This document shows, in pieces, positions 51,151-63,600 of a stretch of 64,000 bases of DNA. Origin of the DNA: Nemopilema nomurai (Eukaryota; Cnidaria; Scyphozoa; Rhizostomeae; Rhizostomatidae); assembly GCA_003864495.1 (NCBI GenBank), contig ML133455.1, forward strand, positions 558,001-622,000. The letters are read 5' to 3'. Both the position numbers and the translations under genes were made by a program. Every line of letters starts with the position of its first letter. Positions within the stretch are counted from its first letter, which is position 1. The notes below the pieces were generated by a model. That model saw only the letters and a list, made by a program, of their open reading frames with translations, was not told the origin of the DNA and searched no databases.

Positions 51151-51834
51151 CTTTTCTATTCTTCTTTTGAATGTTATAGAGTAAAATTCTGGTTACTGCC
51201 TAATAGTAGAACTGATTGTTCAAGGTAATGTTAGGATGTCATTATAACCCTGTAACTTTTTGAAATTTTAATGTTTAGCTATTCAAGTAACATTGGATTC
51301 TTCACTATATTTCAGACTATATAATTTTGTCTTTTGCCTCTTTCAATTGAAGATTTTACTTTGTTATTCTATTGTATATATCCAATATTTTGTTCCTTTA
51401 TCAATGTTTGTTCTGTTTCTTGCTTTTTTCTTAGTAAGTAAAATATCTCACTCAATACAAGTTAACCTGTTTTATTGCATGTAATCAATTATTGGAACAA
51501 AATTCTAAGATTAAAGAATTTATGGAATTATTAAATTTATAGAATAGTATAATGAAAAATGAGCAGTCTTGGAGATTAATCATGAGTATATTGCAATGCA
51601 AGAGCTTCTTTGAATTTAGTTGACTCCTAGAATTTGCTTTGCCTAGCTATCACCCACTCACTCGATTTTGCATTTGACCACAGTGAATTATCTATCTTCT
51701 ATCTATGCAATACTTAATTTCTCTTTATGCTTTTAGAAGAGAATCATTTAACATTTGATATTCTACTTCATTGGACAGTGGATCTCTTTCAGTTTTCTGT
51801 ACACATCATGAAGTTTTTCAGTGAACGTTCTTAT

Positions 51835-52600
51835 AACCCTCTTATGTTAGTTGCTATTATTTTCATTGTTTTTAATAAATCTAAACCTTCCAAACAATTA
51901 GACAATTTTCGACCAATGACAGTTTAAATTCTTCAGGCTGCTTTTGCTAACTAAAGCAGCTTAGAAGTGACTTTCCTGATGTCAAACCATCTTTTCCTGA
52001 AAGAGAGTAGTTGGGCATGAAAACTGACACTTCCAATTGAATATTGAAATACATGAGTAGAGAGAGTCAGAGCCCAAGGTTTAAGAATGACCTCTTGAGA
52101 TTTCATTACGACTGAGTCAGTCAAACAGCAGGAATTTCCTGTGCAACTCGAATGGCACGTACTAGAGTAACAGGTCAAATTTCCTTACTCTGAATAGTTG
52201 AGTATTCAATAATTGCTTGTTTAGAAGACTACCTCATGAAGATCGCCAGGATTTAGTTTTCGACCTCTTTGACCTTCTCTCCGTGTTGTTAAAAAGTATC
52301 AGTCAGTTCAAGATGAGTTCTTAATGGTAATTACTGGCTTCTTTGCTCTTTTATTGATATCGATAATAACCTGGTGAATGGGATGACCCTAGTGCATGTC
52401 CCCTTACCGTTCATAGTTCCACTGTGCATTTGAACATGTTGAATCGGTTAATTGGAAAATCAAAATCTGCCTGGGAAACAGATGATGAAACAGAGCCATT
52501 TGATGAACTAGCGTCATTGGTGCTCCTCAAGGATCCTTATTCGGACCTCTATTATTTCACATCAAGAGTTATGTTACAATTACAATAGTTATATAACATA
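51835..52600 (+). mobile_element. Decayed LINE reverse-transcriptase fragment
   Basis: At 51835-51927 the translation reads VAIIFIVFNKSKPSKQL then DNFRPMTV, matching the LINE block VxPIFKKG...NYRPISVLP. At about 52513-52566 another frame reads SVIGAPQGSLFGPLLFHIK, the GVPQGSxLGPLLF motif. The order and strand are right for one element, but the spacing is longer than the usual 375-400 bp and stops and frame changes occur between, so it is dead and probably carries insertions. It is of a different type from the relic at 10.9 kb (GAPQGS rather than GVRQGC). Confidence 0.8.
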
Positions 52601-54523
52601 CTAATCAAACTATATAACGGTTAGTATATAAAGTACCCTCATATGTAAGTAGAAAGTTGTACTTAACAATTTACTAACCATTATAAACTAAAATGAAAGC
52701 CCAGTCTAAAACAAAATTTCCAAGTTAGCATTTTTTTTACTTTGAAAGGATGACATCTAATTAGCCATTTTAAATCTGATACGTTAGATAGTATAGTAAT
52801 GTATTATTTATTGGCTTTGATAAGTTTTGTATCAGATTAGGATTTATCGAGGTATATTTTAAAAACATTTGCTATCGGCTAGATCAAAAATTGTTCGTTG
52901 TTCCTATGTTGCTTTCCATGCAATTTCCATACTAGAAATTGCTTCAACTGAATCAAGAAACCAACCAATCAATCAGCCACTTCATGTCAACTTATTAGTC
53001 GCAAATAAAAATGCCATTCTCAGAGATGAAACTGATTTCATATGTATCTTTGGCAATTGTGTAGGTAGACATAAAAAAGACGAAAAAATAAACACAACAT
53101 CTGTATAAATGATATCAAACAGGTAAAACCACTTGCTAAACATTACAATAATTCATACACGAAAATCAAGTTTTGTTGACATTTACATACACTAAATTTC
53201 TACATAAAAAGCTTTATATAAGCGGCATAACGTTTACTCTCGGTAACAAAATTTACCAATTTCAGAAAATACCAAACAGCCAAATTAAATGGCCTATTCG
53301 ATATTAATTAATTTACAACAAATAGCAATGGGGCGATGCGACTGAATTGAAACTGCATAGTCTAAACGTACACGGAACATCACGTTTAGCTTCAGTTAGG
53401 TATACCATTAACTGCCACTATCACCCATACCTGTTCTGCCCTGCACGCTGCACAAAACTACATTTACTCACTGACCGAGACAGGTGTAAAACATGCTGGA
53501 TCCATGTCAAATTCATGGACGGAAGGTGGTTCTATGACAAATACATGGACGGAAGGTGGATGGCGTTATACACAGGGTACGAAAAATACCGAGTAATTCC
53601 CAGTCTGGGATTTGCGAGTAGATTGTTCAACAATAGGGATTATCAATATAAGGAAGCCCCGAAACCACCCCTAGTAAACTTCCCAAGCGGGTTTCGATTG
53701 TCATATCCTGCCTTAAGTGTTAGTCATACGAGCAGCAATCCCCACCCGAGATGAACCCAGTTAAGAGCAGTGAACTATTCCACTTCATAGCTCGAACCAT
53801 GCCCCCTACGCATACCTTCCTAAATAGCATTTCCGATTATCTCTGAGATAATGTGGTATACGCCCAAAGACCGTACGCGCCAAGAAGCCCATTGGAAATT
53901 TCCGTCTAGCGACATATAAAATGACCCAGAGGCTACACTACATAATCTGTCTAGACAAAGATTAATGAAAGATTAGCTTAGCAACCAATCTCGGATTCAT
54001 AAAGTTGTCAATTGGAAAGATGAATTTATCATGCGGCCAAGAATCTGCAAAGATATCGAGACGAGATAAAAATCTAACAAGCAAGGAAGGGGATTTCAAA
54101 AACCTTATCACGAAAAGACACTGTGTGTTAGTGCCGAAGGGACCATGGAGGGTTAATTTCTACTTTACTATTTTACGTGGGTAATGCTCCCCCAACATTT
54201 TCTGTTTTCTGGAACGATTTAGACAGCACAGAGACGATGATAAAGTAGCGGATATATCAGAATCGGATTCAATGGTTGTGTACAAAACAGGCACTTAGTA
54301 AGTCCAGCATACCGTTTCAAGCAATCAATGCCCGACAGCATTGTTATACATGTTGTACACATGTCGAATTATAATTATCTACGTTTTCCAATTCAATCTG
54401 CACACTTTGCCAATCAGCATCAAACTTTTGAGTAGGATCTAGTCTTCGCACGTAAACTGCTCTTCAAATGAAGGATGCCTTGTCGCAACTCTTTAAACAA
54501 GATGTTACACATTATTAAATGAG
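52601..54523. other. Intergenic, LINE relic to receptor phosphatase 3' end
   Basis: No gene recognised. Near 52610-52690 an inverted pair (ATAACGGTTAGTA and TACTAACCATTAT) hints at a small palindromic element. A 135-codon ORF at 53347-53754 starts with TTG and contains a short internal duplication (FMDGRWFYDK, YMDGRWMAL); it resembles nothing I know. Confidence 0.45.
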
Positions 54524-54529
54524 TTTATT
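54524..54529 (-). terminator. Poly(A) signal of the receptor phosphatase gene
   Basis: The minus strand reads AATAAA about 100 bp beyond the stop codon at 54628-54630. Confidence 0.5.
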
Positions 54530-54627
54530 GGCCTCCACAGTAGAGGGCCAGCATCCCCGAAGTGTTTGGCTTCTGAAGCCTCGTATTCAACTTCTGCTTG
54601 CATAGCAAAATTGAAACGCGTTTACCA

Positions 54628-57600
54628 TCAGCATGCTGGGAAATTGAAGCTGCGCAAATAGTCGATAACCGCTAGGAAGCAGAATCGATACTGTTCTACA
54701 GTTTGTACCAGAAAAGGCCTTTCCATCCGAAGGCTTTTCACAGTCCTGTGAATGTCTATGACGTTTTCAGCTTGTAGCCTCTCTAAAACGATGCTCAGGG
54801 CTATGAACACACCGGTTCTACCCGCGCCAGTGCTGCAAACAAAGCGAATTTCGTATTAGGACAAACACCATATTTTGAAAAGCGAAAACTTACAAAGGAA
54901 ATTGCCATCAAGAGAAAATAAAAAACGCATCAGACGTGAAAAATAAAGTGATTATCAAGGGTGATGATTATACTCATGTTTAATGATCACTGTTTGTGAT
55001 ATCTGTGATTGCGATGATTGATGAACGATTACTTTGATTAACGATGGTGATGATTATTGCAATGGCTCCAATCGCAAGAACCATAGTCCTTGTGATAATG
55101 ACGGCCATAATGACAGTGGAGAAGGCGATGACGCACTACGCGTAATGGCTTTTGAGGTAGCTCATACATTTTGCAATAATCATAACCATTAAGATGATTC
55201 TACTGATTACATTGATTGATAATTACTGATGCGTTGAAGCTTATCCTGGATAAAATAATAATGGTCGTAATAAACACGTCAAAAACTACAAATGATTTCA
55301 AAACATCGTTGATGAACGGGTACATACTTGCTATGACACAAAATTGGCTCTGAATTGAGTTGATTTTTTGCTTTGTCAACTTGTCCGATAAGCTCTAGAA
55401 CACCCTCTGACGAAAGGGGGGCGCCATTTTTCGGCCAATTGATGTATTGGAATTGACGAACAGTTCGGGCATCTCCATCCTGTGTAAAAGAGATATTCAA
55501 CGATAAACCACGGGTAATAAAGAATAGCAAAATCAAAGGGAGCGGAAACAACGCCTTTCGGAAATGACACGGTACGCGTATAGACGAGCACTCAAGTACG
55601 GGTATAAATCAGTGAACATTCAAGGCCTAATTTCACGATTCAACTTCCGTATCTAATAATAAACAAATAACTGTTATATAGCTCGCAATATAACTGTTCT
55701 AACAGTACTGTCTTAATAAGCTGTGGGCGTAAGCTAAGGTCTGAGAGGATCTCCACCAATAAATGAAATGCAACAAACGCCCATTCATGCAGCTGGATTT
55801 CTTAATCCAGCATAACGACAGAACGGCATTGAAAGTAATATGCTTGTGATTTGTTATTCAGACACTGAATTACGCAGGAGAGACAAGGGATACGTGTCAC
55901 GCATTCAAATATTCCTTTCGGGATTATTACCCGGTTCAAACAGGATTTAGACGACTCACCCTGGCGTCCATTACTTTGAACTCTCTAACGTAGAAGTGCG
56001 CATGCCTCGTCTCATTAACAGGCTCGATGACGTAATAGAAATACTTTTCTGACTTCTCAGTCGGCCAATACTTGTGACACATTTCCTAAAGCAAAGCAAA
56101 CACGGGATTACAAATAAATATCATGATCAACAAATGTTTACAAGTGGTTAGCGCTAATAACACCACTGCACCCAAACCAAGTCTGAAATAAGCACAAAAT
56201 GCCAGGTGTTTGGCGAAGGATTACGGCCAGCATACTGAGAGCGTTCGCGAAAGGAGAAGCTGAATAACGCGGTGAAATGTCTGATCTTCATGTCAACATT
56301 GGAGAGATGACACTTAATCTACGAGCACTGTTTTTGGATCGCTGCTCATGGGAAAGTTTAAAAAGCACATCAACATTGACTCGCAGCGACAGGGAACAGA
56401 GTATCAGAATGGGTTCCATATCTTCAATACAGTTCCCACGATCAGTCGCAAGATATAAAGTACCGATGTTTGCAACAAGACAATAAGTAAAGAGACACAA
56501 AATTGTTCCGAAAGGCATTCGTTATTAGCGGATCTTTAAGTGCTAGTTGAGTTTAACTTCAAGGAGTGTCCTTATCGTTTGAGATCCTTTCTTTGAACTC
56601 TATGTTCAACGTATTTTGAAAATACCTTCTTTCAGACCATCTAGCATCCGATTAAGAAAGGCAATTGCATAAATAGAGGAATGATTATAATGAAAGTAGG
56701 ATTTCGTTATCATGTATTATGACTATCATTATTCTTATTATTAAAATTATCATCATTGTCATCACTATCATTATCATCATCATCATTATTAAGCACGTAA
56801 AAACAAGTTTATAAACCAGATTGGACATAAAAATAGCTAGATTAAAAAGTTGCAATTACCTTTCCTTTATCTTCTAGATTTGTAAGCATGACAATAATTG
56901 AGCAATTATTTTCCATGATCATTCGCCAGAATTCTTCAGTGTTTTCTTTCTGTGGACCCTGAGCTGCTATGAAAGCTTTCCGCTTTCTGTAACCCTGCAT
57001 TTAACACACAAAAGCAATTAACACCAAAAAACCAACACAAAGACACAGAAACAAAATATCAAAAAGAATCTCAAGCTATGTGAAGATAGCAAACGAGAAT
57101 CAAGGTCAAAGAAGAATTCTCTCTAAAGCACGTTGGGTTATAGAAAAGCCAAGATTTGCTGCAATTGCATTGAAGATATTTGCTTGAGTGCCAGAAAAAT
57201 AAATTGCAACTAATTCTTGAAGATAATTTGTAACTGAAAGTCAAGTAAAATAAATTGCAACTAAAAGTTGTAATTTGGGAGGATGTAGGATCGTTCATTG
57301 AGTGCTTGGTATTTTTAGCTGCATTAAAAAGCAAACAGATTGTCTTTATTGCTGTTGCTGTATTTATGAAAATGAACATACATCTATATAACTGGCATTG
57401 ATGTAGTCCGGATTATCGTGATTTCGGAATTGCTGAAGACAGACTCGATTTGATTCGTCTGCAAAAAAGGTCAAATATTAGCAACATCAAAAAGAGAACG
57501 AACCAAATATTAGCAACATTCAAAAAGAGAACGAACCAAGGAAAGAAGGAGAAGACAGAAAAACGAAAGAACAGGACAAATATGAAGGGGATAGAAAAAC

Positions 57601-60600
57601 TGAAAAAATTTCCTTGCTTGCAAAGGCTTAGTGAAACATTACACCATGTTCTTTCATAAAAAGTAAATAGATTGTTGCTTTACTCACAAGGAACAACAGA
57701 CAAGGAGCGGTTCTTTTCCTTGTTGATTGGTAAAAATGCCGAGGTGCAATTGGCCGAATTCGGGACCGTTGCATCGACTATAACCTGCACACAATTAATA
57801 AAAACAAATGTTATGACAGCGATAACAAGATAACAAAATATTTAAATGTGCGCATTTTCAACTATCGTTACAGTAAATTACTTTAAAATATGAGCTACAT
57901 AATTTTTACCTGCAAGCACGAAGCTTTCTTGTACATGTATATCTCTGTTTATGGGTGACGTTATCTACGAATGTTTCCTGAGCTTTTTCTATATTTCTAT
58001 TTATATTCATTATAGCTCACAAAACTCGAGATTCTTTTAATAAGAGACTGAGAATAGATTAGGATTACCTTGAAATCATCTTCGATTTCATCACCACCTC
58101 GTTTGTTGAAACAGTAATTTTGTTTTGAAGTAGTTTACAAGTTCGCTCTCCTCCACCTCCGTCGATCCTGATACGATGGCATCCATGACAGCATCGTGAA
58201 GGAATATGTATTGCTCCTATGAATCCAAAGAAATGCCATCAATTACCTTCGACTCATGGCAGTTCAATCTCCGCCAGGCACGTGGGATGCTTACCAAGTG
58301 TTCTGTGCAGGCAGCTACTACTCAAACAAGGCTATTGCAACAATAATCGACTCGAACAGCACAATGTCTGATCAACTAACTCATTTTAAGCTGCGTTTAC
58401 AATAGGCTTTCCGTTTACACGATGTCTTTGGAACTGTACTGTGCAGAATTGTTTCTTTTTATCCCTTCACCCATCATAGCGAGTTGGCCCAAGTGAAAAT
58501 TCTTCTTGTCTCATTTCTAAGCATACCTGGCGAGAACCATTCTGGGTGTTCAACGGAATGAAAACTAAAGCAACAATTAGAAAGACAGCGCCTTGGGAAT
58601 AAGAGGTGCACTAGAACCACGAGAGTGACATTTCGGTTCCAAAACACGACTTACAAGCGAATTTTGAATACTTACGTCGTTTTGAACCATAAAATTTCGC
58701 TGAGACCGCAGCATGGTCACGTATCCATAGATATCCACTTTATTGTCACTTTTTATCCTCTCTAACATTGCGTCAATGACAATGAAGCAGCCTGTTCTTC
58801 CGACACCAGCGCTAAAGTGATAGAAAACAATATCAGTAGACTGACTGATCGAAAGCTGCAGTATGCCTCAAGACACAGCCAAAATGTAATGATTCCTTCA
58901 AAGGAAATCTTATACACGAAATGACATTCTGTGCATCCTTATAGCAGTTGATTAAAAATTACAGCTTACTCAGGTCTACATCTGAGAACCCCATTTTGGA
59001 ACTGCCTCTTTCCAAGCTCATGTGGACCCAATGAGAGGCTACATGACTGCGATTGCCAAATTAGCTCCACATATAAATACATGACATGTTCATGATATTT
59101 CCTACCTGCAGTGGACAATCATTGGTCCGGATCCTTCTTCATTCTCCTTCTTCACTCTTCTGACGAAGTTCAGCAAAGGCAATGGGTGGCGGGGCACTCC
59201 GGTCTCGGGCCACGCGGTAAACTGGAACTGCTTTACGACGCGCGTTTCGTTTCCGTCAATCTGAGGACGTAAAATGTTGCATATAATCAACGATTCGTTT
59301 TTTCACATGAAAGATCTCAAGGAAGAAATGTTGCATATAATCAACGATTCGTTTTTTCACATGAAAGATCTCAAGGAAGAAATGTTGCATATGATCAACG
59401 ATTCGTTTTTTCACATGAAAGATTTCAAGGAAGAAATGTTGCATATGATCAACGATTCGTTTTTTCACATGAAAGATCTCAAGGAAGAAATGTTGCATAT
59501 GATCAACGATTCGTTTTTTCACATGAAAGATCTCAAGGAAGAAATGTTGCATATGATCAACGATTCGTTTTTTCACATGAAAGATCTCAAGGAAGAAATG
59601 TTGCATATGATCAACGATTCGTTTTTTCACATGAAAGATCTCAAGGAAGAAATGTTGCATATGATCAACGATTCGTTTTTTCACATGAAAGATCTCAAGG
59701 AAGAAATGTTGCATATAATCAACGATTCGTTTTTTCACATGAAAGATCTCAAGGAAGAAATGTTGCATATGATCAACGATTCGTTCTTTCGCATGAAAGA
59801 TCTCAAGGAAGAAATGTTGCATATGATCAACGATTCGTTTTTTCACATGAAAGATCTCAAGGAAGAAATGTTGCATATAATCAACGATTCGTTTTTTCAC
59901 ATGAAAGATCTCAAGGAAGAAATGTTGCATATAATCAACGATTCGTTTTTTCACATGAAAGATCTCAAGGAAGAAATGTTGCATATGATCAACGATTCGT
60001 TTTTTCACATGAAAGATCTCAAGGAAGAAATGTTGCATATAATCAACGATTCGTTTTTTCACATGAAAGATCTCAAGGAAGAAATGTTGCATATGATCAA
60101 CGATTCGTTCTTTCGCATGAAAGATCTCAAGGAAGAAATGTTGCATATGATCAACGATTCGTTTTTTCACATGAAAGATTTCAAGGAAGAAATGTTGCAT
60201 ATGATCAACGATTCGTTTTTTCACATGAAAGATCTCAAGGAAGAAATGTTGCATATAATCAACGATTCGTTTTTTCACATGAAAGATCTCAAGGAAGAAA
60301 TGTTGCATATGATCAACGATTCGTTCTTTCGCATGAAAGATCTCAAGGAAGAAATGTTGCATATGATCAACGATTCGTTTTTTCACATGAAAGATCTCAA
60401 GGAAGAAATGTTGCATATGATCAACGATTCGTTTTTTCACATGAAAGATCTCAAGGAAGAAATGTTGCATATAATCAACGATTCGTTTTTTCACATGAAA
60501 GATTTCAAGGAAGAAATGTTGCATATGATCAACGATTCGTTTTTTCACATGAAAGATCTCAAGGAAGAAATGTTGCATATGATCAACGATTCGTTTTTTC

Positions 60601-63600
60601 ACATGAAAGATTTCAAGGAAGAAATGTTGCATATGATCAACGATTCGTTTTTTCACATGAAAGATCTCAAGGAAGAAATGTTGCATATAATCAACGATTC
60701 GTTTTTTCACATGAAAGATCTCAAGGAAGAAATGTTGCATATGATCAACGATTCGTTCTTTCGCATGAAAGATCTCAAGGAAGAAATGTTGCATATGATC
60801 AACGATTCGTTTTTTCACATGAAAGATCTCAAGGAAGAAATGTTGCATATGATCAACGATTCGTTTTTTCACATGAAAGATCTCAAGGAAGAAATGTTGC
60901 ATATGATCAACGATTCGTTTTTTCACATGAAAGATTTCAAGGAAGAAATGTTGCATATAATCAACGATTCGTTTTTTCACATGAAAGATTTCAAGGAAGA
61001 AATGTTGCATATGATCAACGATTCGTTTTTTCACATGAAAGATTTCAAGGAAGAAATGTTGCATATGATCAACGATTCGTTTTTTCACATGAAAGATTTC
61101 AAGGAAGAAATGTTGCATATGATCAACGATTCGTTTTTTCACATGAAAGATTTCAAGGAAGAAATGTTGCATATGATCAACGATTCGTTTTTTCACATGA
61201 AAGATCTCAAGGAAGAAATGTTGCATATAATCAACGATTCGTTTTTTCACATGAAAGATCTCAAGGAAGAAATGTTGCATATGATCAACGATTCGTTCTT
61301 TCGCATGAAAGATCTCAAGGAAGAAATGTTGCATATGATCAACGATTCGTTTTTTCACATGAAAGATTTCAAGGAAGAAATGTTGCATATGATCAACGAT
61401 TCGTTTTTTCACATGAAAGATCTCAAGGAAGAAATGTTGCATATGATCAACGATTCGTTCTTTCGCATGAAAGATCTCAAGGAAGAAATGTTGCATATGA
61501 TCAACGATTCGTTTTTTCACATGAAAGATTTCAAGGAAGAAATGTTGCATATAATCAACGATTCGTTCTTTCACATGAAAGATCTCAAGGAAGAAATGTT
61601 GCATATGATCAACGATTCGTTTTTTCACATGAAAGATCTCAAGGAAGAAATGTTGCATATGATCAACGATTCGTTCTTTCACATGAAAGATCTCAAGGAA
61701 GAAATGTTGCATATGATCAACGATTCGTTCTTTCACATGAAAGATCTCAAGGAAGAATTCATTTTTTTATCAAATCTGCCAATTGCATACATGGGGAACT
61801 TGAAGCACCCAATTTAAAAGGAACATAACAAGCAGACGAATATCGCATAAAAATTTCAACGGGGATACGGAAATGAAATAAAATAATACGGAAATGAACT
61901 AAAACCCGAGTGCATTCGAAATCCAAGAGAAACTGGATTATTACCAATCCAATAATCCCGGAAAATGATTCAACTTTGTATAGTATGTATAAAAATCGCT
62001 AGGACCAACCCGGAAGTCACAAATCAACGTTTTCATTGTTTACATACGGTAGTCAGTTTAGCCCCACCTATAAACATGCAAGTGGAATGCGAAGTATCAC
62101 AATACAGACCTCAGCAATCTGGAATGTCCGTTTCGTGTAGTTGGCGAGTTCGAGTTGATCGATTTTCATGACTCGGATGTTGCCGTAGTTCGCAATGTCG
62201 CTACTCGGCCAGTACTGTTCGCACTTGCTCTGCAAAATCAATTCACAAACACACCTTATTTACCATATCAGAACCGTATTTACAGTAGCTGGCAACAGTC
62301 TGTTACAATATATACAGAAGGTTAACTCTACGAGTGGTCAACCTGACATGAGGCAAACATAAGCTGATTTGTGGACATATTCAGAAAGGCGGGCATTTCT
62401 GTACGACACAGGAATATAGTCAGGCATTTGTGACGTCTGACCTCTAGATATAGGCTACACCTTCGGACACCAAGGAGATGCGAACCGGTACATTTTGACA
62501 ACAAGTTATATAAGCAAACTTACCCTTCCTCGTTCTTCTAGTTTGGTCATCATAACAATCGTTCGTGCATTGTTTTCCCAACACGCTCTCCAGAAATCTG
62601 CCACCGTGTTTTCCATTGGCCCCTGGGTGGCGATGTACGCCTTTTCCTTGTGGTAGCCCTGAAGCAAACATAAACATTTATATTGACATGAAGAAAGTGA
62701 AGAAGAATTTAAATGCACAGCTTTTGAACTGCCTAGACAAATAAAAGTAACTGATTTCAGAAAAAACCTCAAGGCTACCTGGTAAATTACTGTTGACACG
62801 TAATAAGTAAATTGATTTTTCTAACATTTAAGGCTTGGTGAACCATTCTGTACGTTTATATTCTTGCTGCTCATGGGCCCTAATAAAAACTGACACGAAC
62901 CATATTCATATGCCCCCCCCCCCCCCCCCCAGCCCCCCACTATTGAATGATTTCAAACGAGAATTCTGCTACTCTAGTAGCAAAGAAAGGCTTTGCAATT
63001 TGCTTAAATTTCGTGCTTGTATGATAGAGAAACATGAACAAATGCCGTCGAATTTATCCCTAGAAGAGCATGCTTAACAAACAAACATACAGGCAGAAAA
63101 GAAACGGTAGCCAGTGTACAAAGAGCTCCTGGGCCTAAGGGAGAAATCTATACATTCTCCTCTTTGAGCTATAATCTTTAACAGTTCATAATGGTTCAAT
63201 CGTGACCTGCACCTCTCTCCACTCAAAAACAAAGACAAAATTCAATAGACAATCATATCAAACAGCAAATAGATTTGACTCACATCGATATAATTGCCAT
63301 TAAGATAGTCCGAGCCATCTTCACCGGTTGATGATAAGACTACCCTTGTTTTGTCGTCTGCAAAAAATGATAATGAAGGTTTGTTTCAATAGACAAAAGC
63401 ACCTTTCCAGAACATTGAATTGATTACGATTAGAGCTACCAAAAGGATCTTGGACCTACTTCTGAATGACTGTTTCTTACAATTTTAGCAGAGTAAATCA
63501 TTGACATAAAATACCATAACATGTGATCATACAGATGAAACGCAACAGAGCGTGTAACACGCATGTCACTTACAGGCAAGAAGATTCGGGTATCTGTTCT

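Noticed and set aside
53347..53754. 135-codon plus-strand ORF as a gene
   Set aside because: It starts with TTG, has no splice or promoter support and no recognised domain; the internal MDGRW duplication alone is not enough.
59274..61817. 847-codon plus-strand ORF and 826-codon minus-strand ORF as genes
   Set aside because: Both are exact products of the 54-bp repeat lying within an intron of a well-supported gene. The minus frame is out of register with the following exon and ends in TGA just past its acceptor.
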